Shown: positions 9,411 to 20,500 of the stretch, in pieces
How the letters are laid out: each line of letters begins with the position of its first letter
Numbering within the stretch: position 1 is the first letter of the stretch
NCBI GenBank assembly: GCA_026182355.1
Contig: JAPFBL010000104.1
Span: 799,501-863,500 of the forward strand
DNA: 64,000 nt
Direction of reading: 5' to 3'
From: Hermatobates lingyangjiaoensis
Lineage: Eukaryota; Arthropoda; Insecta; Hemiptera; Hermatobatidae
The notes under the pieces: generated by a model
The model's database searches: none
Told to the model about the DNA's origin: nothing
The model's input: the letters and a program-made list of their open reading frames with translations, nothing else
Program-made: the position numbers and the translations under genes

Positions 9411-9884
9411 CTAGCTGATCTACCCGGCTTTACCCGTGAAACAATTTAATTCCAACTCTAATAATAAATTACGTATAACGAAAACAATTTAAATTTTCTA
9501 TAGTTCCGTTACACTTAACTTTTTTGAGATAAACTAAATTAATACAGAATTAAAATTATAGATTACGCAAAAAAGATATAATCTAACACTGATTATAAAT
9601 TGCACACATTGTCTAATACAATTGGTAGTTGATAGATTAGATTAAACAAATAATAAAGAGAATATTTTTTCCGAACAATACATCATGAATGTTGAAAGAA
9701 GTCTAAGCTCATTAAATGTGATATGTCTTATCTGTTAAATATAATTATACGAATTTTAAACCCTCAAATCGTTTCAATTAGAAGCCAGTTAGTTGCAGAG
9801 CGATTAATTTTCACAGCGATGAGATGTATGGTTTTTGAATCTATCGAGTAAAAACAGACATACATTTATTTTTATATATATAGA
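9411..9884 (-). mobile_element. Non-autonomous Helitron, family 2
   Basis: Read on the minus strand, the element begins TCTATATATATAAAAATAAA after an A and ends with GGGTAAAGCCGGGTAGATCAGCTAG followed by T (shown here in two parts: hairpin CGG-GTAAAG-CCG, then CTAG). The 5' TC, the 3' hairpin before CTAG and the A/T flanks are the Helitron plan. The left end resembles the family-1 5' end (TCTTTATAAATA). There is no coding capacity. Similar ACTAGCTGA...CCCGGC repeats are widespread in insects. No second copy is in the window, so the ends are less secure than for family 1. Confidence 0.55.
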
Positions 9885-12800
9885 TAATGAAATGTATAAT
9901 AAAGTTATTTTAAAACAAGTAACTATCATATAAAAAGATAGGATGAATTATTTCGTGCTCATCAAAAAACAGATGAATAAACAGATATGCCAGTTCTATA
10001 TTATACTACCAAAGAATCAATGCCATCAATGAAACCACTACAATTCTAGTTTTTTTTTTTTAATTCAAGTTTACAATTCGTAGGAATTGTAATTAACAAA
10101 AATCTCATTCCAATTTCTAAAGATAATATATTTTGTTCCTATGGTTTTATCAAACCATCAGCAATTCCCGGTTCCGAAGACTCTCTAACTGATCTCCCGC
10201 CCCAAACGGGAAATTAATTTTGTTAACTAAAAAGTTCAAGAACAATAACTTTGTCGAACTAGTACCTTTTTTTACTTATTGGTTACATTTATGTAGTGAG
10301 TGTTTATTATAATAAATCAAAACAGGAATTAGAGAAATATAAAGAAATACTTGCTTTATTTTTGATCAAAATATATTTCCTATACAAGATATAGGTGGTA
10401 CAAGCAATCTAAGTTTTAAGAGGGTATCTTTTTTTCTGGACCTGATGAACACTTGTAAAAACGTACTTTGGCATGCTTAGAATTGAGAAACCAACCTAGC
10501 GGTAAGATACGGATACCCTATGTTTTAGCATAAAAAACGGGTTATATCTAAGTGTAAATGTTCGTACAAGGGTGAGCTTGCATTACCTGATATGAAATGT
10601 ATTTGCATTCAAAATATAAAAAATTTGTATTACAAATTTATTTAATAAATAGATTTATTAAATATTCTACATGCAAGTGAAATTCCATTTTTTTATGTAC
10701 CATAAAGCAATAAAAAACCAGTGAAACCCAACTATTAATTCAACAATTTTTTTAATTTATTGTCAAAGTTATTTCTTTTGTAAAAACAGTTTACACAATA
10801 CCAGATGCCTATGCAGCATTCATTAAAGGCAGGGGTAACTTGCATCCTTAAGTAGGTGCAGGATTAAAAAAAAATCTTAACTTGAGTACTGATCTTAGTA
10901 AAAAAAAAAAAAAAAAAAGAATTAAAATTTCATTTAAATAAAAAGAAAGAAGTTTATAGTAGTAAAAAAAAAGTTAATAATAATGGTTGGAGAGGAGTGA
11001 AGAGAGATAATGCTAGAAGAGCCCTGGGTAGGCAAACAGTCGTCCAGAGGGGTGTTGCTAAGTAAACTGTTTTGACTTTGAAATTAGCGAAAAAAAGGGA
11101 ATGATCTGAAAGGCCACCGAACAGACTTGCCAGCCGGACTGAATAATGGCAGGTGAACAAGTTTATTGCATTCAACGAATTGATGAATACGCTTAGGGTA
11201 ACATCTTGGACCTAAGTCGACTCAAGTCTCCCCCTGGCACTGCTTTATTTTAAAAGCACAATCTCGATTTTAGCTAAAACTATGAGAATAAGCAATGCAT
11301 TTTTCCTTTTGTAACCATAAAATAAATCAAAATTGAACCAACGAAACCAAACCATCACTTCAATGTAACTTCTTAAAATGATAACTTTACTTAACACACA
11401 CAGCCAAATCTCAAATAACTACTATAAAAAATTTTGAACAACTATTGTTATTGAAACGATATTTTTTACTAATTAAAGCTATTGTTAGTACATCATCTGT
11501 TGGTATAACTAAAAATATAATATAAAGCACCAACAAAAATTTTTTTTTTCTTAAAACTTAAATATTAATACAAAGGACAAAGTGATCGGCAATTTTTTTC
11601 GATTTTTTTTAAATAGGCTACTACTTTTCTATAGAATCTTCAAATCAAATTTTAATATTTTATAATGATGACATTGGTGGAAAGAAAGTAATTTCTGTGT
11701 GTGTGTGTATTTGTGTATCTTGTGTGTGTGTGTGTATTATGTATTTGAGTGTGTACACTTGTGAGTATGTGTGCGTGTGTAAGAGAGATACTGTTATATT
11801 AATATGTATTAAAAAAAATTTATACGAATACAGGAGACAATACAGATCTAAGAGTTAAGTCTTGGACGCAAAGATTAGCAATTAAAACGGAGCTGAGCAG
11901 TCCTGCATTTCAGATTTGTTCAGAGTAACTTTAGAAATCACACAGACTTAGTAAACATACGATTCTATGAAATCATACTGATGTACTTTAGATCGATAAA
12001 TGTATATCATGCGGAACTTTGCGTAACGTAGGAGTAACAACTAGGTGCTTCTCAGATTATCATTTACTTTACCAGAACGCGGAAAAATCTTTATCTATGA
12101 TTTAGCACTTTAATAAGTTGCTCAATCATAGATAAAAATTTAGGTTTCTTCGTCAGGTTTTGACCTAACGAAAACAGCTTGTGCATTTGAAAGATCTTAG
12201 TATTTTTCCCCATTTCATATTGTGGTTTGATAATTAATGATTTAATAGTATACGTAAATTATTTAATAGCGTATATTTATGAATAAATATTCGGATTAAT
12301 TATTGCTAATAAATTATATAGGTATTTTAATAGCTTTATTAAAACGTTGAGCTTTCCTTGGTTTTACATAAAGTAATTGCATAGAATTTAAAATGGGTGA
12401 ATTTATTAAGTAAAACGTTTTTAATTTAGAACAAACATCAATAAAATATATTTCATGTTTTTAGAATATTATTATGATAATGTCTCACATTATGCGAAAC
12501 ATTGTGCTTAAAAAATATTACACTATTTATTATTATAACTTTTTTCTTTTATTTTATTTTCATTTGGAGATAAATAAATTCAGTATGGGTTGCCACACGA
12601 CAACTGCTAACCAAATTATAAACTAATAGCCCTCTCTGGCTACCTTTACCTTTAAACTTAAAATAATATTTTTGACACTTTTTTGTTTCAGATACAATTC
12701 CATATTTCAGAGTAAAGTGTTATCAGTGGGTAGTTTCCCAGTCTTTTATTTTAATTCGATGTAATAGGAAGTACTTAGGTTGAATTTAAAATTTGATTAG

Positions 12801-13627
12801 TACTTTGGATCATGATTACATGATACCCTTCTAAGGGCAGTTGAAATATAATAATAAATAGCTAAAAAATATACATTGGATATTATTTCCATTAAATTTA
12901 AAATAAATTAGGATATCCATGTTGTTATAAAATTCATCATACCTCCTGAATTGTTGTTGTAGACACCCGACCGGTTTCAGTTTGTACATGTTGTACAAGA
13001 ACGATTCACAAGGTGTGACAGATTTTTATAATATCGTTTACTAAACTTTGTGACAATAATAATATGAATAAACTTGTTAGAAATAATTTATTGAATAAAA
13101 ATTACACCCTTCAAACTAATATATAAAAGATTCCGAATGGTTTTATGAATATATGTATGAAATCAGAAAAGAATAACTTTTCAAAATTAGTATTAATTTA
13201 CTTCTGTTTTCAACATTGAAAAAAAATTTAAACGAATGAGTCAGATCTTATTAGTTCTTAACATTGAAAAAAAAAACTCTCTTGGTAAAATTATCTCCTT
13301 TGATGAAAGAATAAAATTTAAATAAATATCTAACACTAAAATGGCACTATTCAGTTTTTCTAAACAATTGCATATCTGAGGTGCCATAAGACAAAAACAT
13401 TAAGCAAAAATTGTTATTAGGAGTATAAAATGTATATTGAACAATGTGTGTTCCGATTTTTTTTTAAATAATTTTTTTTAAAATATTTTAATGCGAATGT
13501 TAGCTATTATTTTTTTATAAACTTTCTTATTACATCTTAAAATAATGTTTACTTACAGAAATACAATAGAGAACTTATTAATTACTTATTATTCAAATAT
13601 AAAAGAAAACATGTCATTTTTCTGATA
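9885..13627. other. No gene recognised; simple repeats and PLE scrap
   Basis: AT-rich sequence without supported genes. Minor items: A-run at 10901-10919; a (TG)n-rich tract at 11695-11790; a patch of moderate GC at 10980-11240 with no recognised content; a 12-bp inverted repeat (TTATCTATGATT...AATCATAGATAA, 12091-12137); and a decayed family-C PLE tail on the plus strand at 12165-12240 (GAAAGATCTTAGT, then CCCATTTCATATTGTGG). Confidence 0.4.
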
Positions 13628-13629
13628 TA

Positions 13630-14553
13630 CGAGGTGTGTAAATAAAGTAGTGAGACTGATTTTTTTAAAATTTTCTATTCAAATATAATTACAATGTCAT
13701 ATTGTCACCTTCAAAATAGTTCCCTTCGGAAGCCACACAGCGCTGGAGACAGTCCTTCCAATCATTGTAGCATTGCTGGAACTCGGATTCTGGAATGGCC
13801 TTCAGCTGGTCGATTACAGCAGTTTGTATGTTTTGTAGTGTCCCGAAATGAGTTCCCTTGAGGTGATTTTTCAATCTCGGGAAGAGAAAAAGTCACAAGG
13901 ACTCAAGTCTGGTGAATAAGGAGGCTGAGGAGCAACAGGAATGTTTTTACTGGCCAAAAAACTCGTTTATTGATATGGCAGTGTGACAGGGCGCGTTGTC
14001 GTGATGCAACACCCCTTGTCTTTGATGTTTGGCCGCATACGAAGGACTCTTTTTCGAGGTGTGATTCAAATTCAACTGTTCCCCGATCATTCTGACTGTC
14101 AAGCGTCGATCTGAACGCACAAGGTTCCGTACTCTGTTGACATTTTCATCGGTGTTTGCACTTGAAGGCCTTCCGCTTCGTGGTTCATCTTCAATCGACT
14201 CTCTTCCTTCTGAAAATTCCTTAAACCACCGAAAAACCTGTGCCCTTGATAAAACACGTTCTCCATAGGCCTCCTGAAGTTTTTCAAAAGTTTCGGTTGC
14301 ATTATGTCCAAGTCTGAAGCAAAATTTGATTGCACACCGCTGCTCAACTTTGAGGTCACTCATTTTTAAAACGCTCAAGAAAAAACCATTTCACGAAAAC
14401 CAACGCTACGGACAAACAAATGACTGTGGCGAGTTCAGATTCATACTGGAGGCGCATCACACGTGCACCTGACGCTACTCAAGGCCACGCGTCTCCAGCG
14501 TTGCCAGATCGAAAGCGACGTTGCCAGTCTCACTACTTTATTTACACACCTCG
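13630..14553 (-). mobile_element. mariner transposon, copy 1 (924 bp, deleted)
   Basis: The terminal inverted repeats are about 29 bp, beginning CGAGGTGTGTAAATAAAGTA at the left and mirrored at the right. The element is flanked by TA at 13628-13629 and 14554-14555, the standard mariner target duplication. The enclosed gene is on the minus strand. The length is short of the usual 1.3 kb because the transposase has an internal deletion. Copy 2 is at 37357-38264 with nearly identical ends but a different deletion. Confidence 0.95.
13687..14378 (-). pseudogene. mariner transposase, deleted and frameshifted (copy 1)
   Basis: The N-terminal helix-turn-helix region is intact: MSVLKMSDLKVEQRCAIKFC, ETFEKLQEAYGE, AQVFRWFKEFSEGR, PRSGRPSS, then MIGEQLNLNHTS. 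An internal deletion follows; sequence resumes in the segment that in one frame reads RVLRMRPNIKDKG and, after a frameshift, in VLHHDNAPCHTA with the second catalytic Asp. The first catalytic Asp is lost. An extra A in a run near 13960 causes another frameshift after INEF, and the last part (13689-13874, KNHLKGTHFGTLQNIQTA to FEGDN) is in a different frame. It can bind neither catalytic metal properly nor make a full protein, so the copy is dead as a transposase source. Confidence 0.9.
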
Positions 14554-14555
14554 TA

Positions 14556-15329
14556 TGTGTCAAATTATTCAATTTTACTTAAATTTAAAATTCGTACCTA
14601 TATTTACTGTTTTTTTTTTATCAGTTATCAAAGCAAATAAAAGCTCCACAAGTTCGTTAATTATTATAAAAGAAATACTTTTGTTAACATTTTACCCTAA
14701 TGGTAAATTCTGCACTGATTGCAGCACTTTATCTAAATCTTTTTAAGTGTGAACTAAAAGGTCAAATTATAATAATTATATTTTCGTAAGTAGATTGTTA
14801 GCAAATATAAAGAGCTCAATTTTCTTCAAACAAAATCCCCTAATAAAAACTGTAACGTGCTTCCTGTTGCGTAGTAATGATAGCAGGAGGTGAAATATTA
14901 AGTTTGGTATTCATAACTCTTTTAATTTTTGACATATCCTGCCTGCACACAACAAGCACGCAAACACATACACGCTTTCCTACATACGCACTTACACAAA
15001 CAGGCAGCAACTTGCAAAATCTAATTTTATCTTTTGAGAAATTCTCAAAGTTTGTTCAAAGTTTGCTGAAACTCTGTTTTTTCAATGGTAATAGCTAATC
15101 TAAGCTTCAAGCTGCTATATTCAATGAAAATAACTTTCAAATAATTTGCTAAATAATTTCTAATAATAGTAACATTAAAATATTGAAGTATTCATTATAA
15201 ATATTTTCTTTTTATTTATCATCTTTATTTACAAATATACAACTACGCATGTTATGCGTAACAGCCACATGTAGTAATAGATTACACAATGACATCGATG
15301 CACATGAGCAAAGAATGAAACCCACTTCT
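14556..15329. other. No gene recognised
   Basis: AT-rich sequence with no supported coding region, RNA gene or repeat. Short open frames here look like chance. Confidence 0.4.
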
Positions 15330-15590
15330 CCTTTTTTTTTTTTTTTTTTTTTAAAGTATATTATTATAATAGTAGATCCCTGGGCCATTTTCTCTTGAGT
15401 CGTCTTGGGGGATTCAGGAGGGAGCAAGGATTCGTACAAATGGATTTGGGTGAGAGGAAAGGTTGTGAAATGACTTATAACGATCAGAGACAAGGTTTTG
15501 GATGAATGGAATTTTTAGGTCTTTATGAAGGGTGTAGTTTTTGACGTAATACGGAGCATTTGTGATAGTGCGGAGGATTATAAATATCTA
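15330..15590 (-). pseudogene. Jockey-type LINE, 3' end with poly(A)
   Basis: On the minus strand 15588-15414 encodes TITNAPYYVKNYTLHKDLKI, FIQNLVSDRYKSFHNL and SSHPNPFVRIL, then a stop. This matches the C-terminus of Jockey-clade ORF2 (NAPWYV..., HKDL.I, HPNPL). A second frame just after gives RRLKRKWPRDL, the usual last block, so one frameshift or stop separates them. A long T-run on the plus strand (15332-15352) is the poly(A) tail. The element is 5'-truncated at about 15590, as is usual for LINE insertions. Confidence 0.8.
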
Positions 15591-15862
15591 ATTTTAAAAG
15601 AAAATGTTATACACTATTAATGTGATAGCTATTAATAGTTTTTTAAACTATTAATCACTGCTATTTGGTGAAAATAATAGTAGTTGGTGAATATAATAAT
15701 AGTTATTTGGTGAATAACTATTCACCAAAATAACGCTTTCATTATTAAACCTGTTCACATCGCTCTACCAGATGTTAATGAAATATTTTACGTGACCAAG
15801 TATTACTATGGCCCAACTCACTGAGTTCTAAATTAGTTCACTTCAATTCCTTAAAATAAAAA

Positions 15863-16672
15863 TCTGGAGAGGCCTACACTCTACTTTACTATAAGTAACT
15901 CAATGTCAAATTTCTTGAGTATATAAAACATAACGTATCATTTAAGCATAACATAAATATCTAAATGGGATATAATTATTAGCATTGCATTCGTGAGGTA
16001 GTACAGATAGTGATTGAAGAACATATCAATTTATAAGCTTATTTTTGTACATCACAAATAATTTATTAGTCGCAAATAATTTCATTAGTATAACTACAGC
16101 AGTAATAACATTTTTGAAAAACCAAAGTGAACATTTCTTGAAACGAAATATTATCCTACAAGAAAACATAGCTACTGTTCAAATAGCCAGTAGATTTCTT
16201 ACATCGTTTACTTGACATCATTCTACATTGAATATTAAAGTAAAATTTTCAAATTTAAAACAGTAAAATACCCTTTTTTTCTCTGAAAAACATCTTAAAC
16301 AGCGAAGAAAATGTTGTTTTAAGGTGATTTGTTAATTAAAGATGTACGATAATTACAGTTATTAATCTCTAAACGAAAGATTTATATTTTGAATTATCTT
16401 TTACATTTTTGGTTTTTAACAGAATTATTATACTGGGAATTTTATAGCTTCTTAGTATTTAATAAGATCATTTTCCTTCCCCTTTGTCAAATAACATATA
16501 TATGAATTTTTTTTTAATGAGTGTTATCATTTACCTGCACAATATTATTTCTCTTACATCTCTTATAAGTCAATAATATATTTTCATTTTTCCATTAGAA
16601 ACATCAATTTTATCTCAGTGGATTCGCTCAAAAAATTTCTAAGTCAATGTAAACAATGTAAAAAAATACAAA
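15863..16672 (+). repeat. Repeat X, copy 1 (about 810 bp)
   Basis: Starts ATCTGGAGAGGCCTACACTC, includes TACTTTACTATAAGTAA near the start, and ends in an A-rich stretch. It is found twice more, in tandem, at 40444-41280 and 41281-42089. It has no coding capacity in any copy. The 17-bp block near its start is the inverted complement of a block at the end of repeat Y, so X and Y may be the two halves of one DNA transposon. Type not recognised. A decayed start of X also appears near 22205-22235. Confidence 0.8.
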
Positions 16673-17508
16673 AAATTCGACAAGTATAGCAGGTGATCTC
16701 TTAGTCTAGAATAAACAAACAGTTTTTATATCGTTATTGCTCTTTCCCGTAATTGAAACTTCATGAATTTTTTTTTGTAAATTGCTAATTTTTTGTTCCA
16801 TTTTTGGTCAAATTTTCATAATTTTTTAACGAGCCGTTTAGCGTCAAAAAAACATTTTCTGAAAACGCAAATCGTACTGTAACGCCCCTTTAGCGAATGT
16901 AATTTTAGAAAAAAATATCTCAACTCATTTTCCATATTATATTCTATTTATAGGCATAGTTTCATTCTTGTCCGTCAAACAGTATGGCTTGTATCGCTCT
17001 CACAAGGTTTGAGATTGAATTATAAGTCAAAATTTTTACATTTTAGTGAAAAAAAAATATTTCCTGTTGTTTTAAAATTCTGAATATATTTTTCGTTTGT
17101 TGCATTTGAAACCTCAAAGATAATGTCAAAATTTTAAAACTCTAGGGTTATCAGTTTAGGAGAAATAAATGTTTAAAAAAAAACGGTTTTTGGCAAAAAA
17201 AAGTGACTTTCCCATCATGCATAATTCTTCCCAAACAATAGGGATCTTCGTCTTTATGAGACTCATTTTTGTGTAAAATATCAACTTGATCCATCAAAGA
17301 TTCTGGACCGTAGCGTGGTAACAAGCAATGCTAACACACGCACCCACCCACCCACCCACCACCCACCCACCACCCACACACACACAGACATCATCGTAGA
17401 AACGTCATTAAACGACTTCTGGGACCTCAAAACATGTAATTCCGTCAAAATCTCGAGATCGAATTTTTTCACGATCACTATACTTTACTTATAGTAAAGT
17501 AAAAATTA
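16673..17508 (+). repeat. Repeat Y, copy 1 (about 835 bp)
   Basis: Starts ATTCGACAAGTATAGCAGGT and ends with the palindrome TACTTTAC-TTATA-GTAAAGTA. A C-rich (ACCC)n tract lies at 17337-17383. Copies occur at 43487-44331 and 44332-45158. It is non-coding. The X/Y junction here, between 16675 and 16676, is the empty form of the site occupied by the Helitron at 42090-43486. The element class is not recognised; it resembles a non-autonomous DNA transposon or half of one. Confidence 0.8.
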
Positions 17509-20500
17509 TTTAGAAACAGATATTTAGTTAAGTCTTTTTATGAAAAAAATCCTGGCATTCACATAATATTAATATAAGTTAGTGCATAGTCAATTTAATT
17601 AAATTAATTATTCATCTAATGATACAATATTCATGATGGAAAAGCAGAAACAGTTACACCCTTTGTAATAAACTTGAAAAATATGACTTCATGTCTCCTG
17701 TCATTTATTAGAGAAATCAAAAAATATCCAAAGATTTTGGAATGCTGTATATTTCTCATATTGTAACAACAATAAGGTTGAGTTTATATATTATAAAAAT
17801 TGTCTGGGCATTTATCAAATCATCTATTTTTTTTCTGTTGCCACACTATTTCTGGAAATGGGGAATGTTTTTTTGTTTGCAGTGAAAATTGCGTATATTA
17901 GAATCACTACTAATAAAATTATCTCTATTAATAGTATTACTGTTTTAATTATTTTTTTTAACAACACAAATGATGAGGTCGACTAATACTTCATCGTGGT
18001 GACTCTGGATATCAATATTTATTGTGAACTTATACTGCTAATTATATTCTAAAATGAGCGCCTTAGTTGTCCAAAGCTATTGTCACCCATACAATGGAAG
18101 TTAAGCTGTCGGTGGACCGAATGAATGTCTACATCAAACAGAGATGCAGAAGAAGCACTTCCAATTAAAGGTTATGTAACCAATAAATAACCTTGCTGAT
18201 GCGATGGAGACAAATGTGCGTCCACCTTTATGCTATCAGCGTAATAACAATGTATCAGCTTAAATACTTAAATGATCTCTAAATTTTTGAAAACCCTCCT
18301 TGGTAAAAGTATTAAGTTTATAGCTATTTTTAGAATTCTTTGCTTTATTAACGAAAAAAACAGTCTGCCATTACATAATGCATCTAAGGAGAGTACGAAT
18401 GGACTGATTGAAGAGAATATCTTGACAGCCGTTTACTATTTGTAATAAGTAAGGCGTAACAGACGTGCACATAGAGACGTTTGATTACCACAATGCAGGT
18501 CTTAAAATAAAACATGTGCAACTCCTTTTAAACCGGTCTGTTTAGAGATACCTGCAAAGTGAAGATGAATTTTTTATAACGACTGTACCAAATATTTCAA
18601 TGCTCAGCTGAGATACTTTGCTACTGATTTCTCTTTGTTACTTCAACTATATTAATAGAAGGTGAACCTTATTAAAAGTGAACTATTTACTGCTCACGAC
18701 TGTGAGAAACAAAACCGGTTCTGATATTAAGTAATACTTCATAAAAACTTCCTTTTCATCAATTTATTACAATTCTCTTTAACTTTAAAATGATGTTTTA
18801 ATCGCACTCAGATATGTTAAAACAGATGCCAGATTTATAGTTAGTATTAAAGAACAGAGAATCAAATATTTCCGATGACACCAGCTTTATGATATTCAGG
18901 ACAAAATGTTTTGTACATACAGTTCCTTAAACATTAGTCAGTGTTTTCGTCTTACATCTGTACAATGTCAGGCACTGTATAAAAATCCCTACAGCAATAA
19001 AATTGATCCAGTTTAAATTTGAGACTCCTAATGTGGTATTGTGCCGTCACTTTGACTCAATGATAACTAAAATGAGTACTGAAAAACTAAGGAGTCACAT
19101 TTTTCACCCTAAGAACAGTATCAAGAATGAAAGTCTATACGCGTGAGTGTTGCAAACAAACAAAGAACTATTAAAGAAATTGTATTTGGCATCAAGTAAA
19201 TAAAATCATACCTTTTCATTTTTTTAGTCATTATAGAACACGGCGTTCTTTAATGAAAATCTTTTCCGAAAGAAATCTAAATGCTTCAACTCCTGATTTT
19301 TGACTAATGAGTTTTCCTCCTGCTGCCTCACCTTCAAATAGATTACATTCAGTTAATTTTTCTTTCCTTCATTTCATCATATTTTAAATGGAATTTCTAT
19401 ATTTTCATAAACAGAATATAACCTTCATAAATTATAACGAATAATACAAGGATTATTTTGTTTATTTGCTTAATTTTTACAATACCTTTATTCAAATAAC
19501 TTCTCTATTATCAATACTATTCTTTTATAAACAATTAATACAATAACAAGCTGGTAGAAATATTAATTTCATTTAGGTAATTATATGCAATATATTTTAT
19601 ATACAAATTTGCACTTTGTAAATATTTTTCTTGGAACAGTATATTTCTTAGGTTGACTACTATAATGTGATGTTTGAACAGAAATAAGCATGAGATTAAT
19701 AGTCTCAGTCTGTTATCTCTAAACAGTGCATTGAGTACATAGTACCCAGTATGACTTGAATATTGCAGAAATGAATGGCATCTGCCCTAGAGGGGTAGCT
19801 TGAGAGTAAGCTACAATATAGTGTAGTATGCAATATTATATTGTCTGCAAAGAACCCATATTATATTAGTCTTTCATTATATTAGTCTTTTGTATATTAT
19901 ATTAGTCTTTTTTATTTTCTATCAATTGTATATAATTTTTGAATAATTTTTGTTAAATTTGATTTGAGTTATTTTGACATTACTTCAATTTGCTCTATTT
20001 TTTTTCATGTAATAAATCAGTGCAGGGTTGGAAATAAAAGCAACTAAGTAGAACTAAGTTATTTAAAGTGGCCTTTGAACTCGTTTTGATAAAAAAATCT
20101 TTATTTTTTTCAAGAAGGGCTACCATCGTAATAATTATTACAATCCCAATTTTTTAATGATCTCTAAAATATAGACAATGAAAATACTTAATCTAAACAT
20201 AATGTGCGATAACAAAAATTCGTCACAGATTGATAATCATCAGAATATGTACAGAACTTAGCGATTTTCTGCAAAATTCTGTGATGTAAGTTGACTGGAA
20301 TATTTTAGAATACATTTCAACCTACCTATACAGACATTCAACAGTTGTCAAGAATTTGTTAGGAAGGCATCAAGACTTGTAAATCCATCATCATGTTGAT
20401 AGACATTTATTTTTTTAGATCTCTACAATTTCCATAAATTAATATAAAACGCTATGCAGCCATTAAGTAATTCTATTGAGGATAATTCTCAAAAAAAAAG

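Noticed and set aside
12091..12137. Terminator-like hairpin
   Set aside because: Intrinsic bacterial-type terminators do not apply to this genome; it is a short inverted repeat in AT-rich DNA.
14099..14359. Second ORF inside mariner
   Set aside because: It is an out-of-frame shadow of the transposase N-terminus, identical in both copies because the DNA is.
15640..15735. Small palindromes such as TTGGTGAAT-AACT-ATTCACCAA
   Set aside because: Short, single-copy and AT-rich; no support for a site or element.
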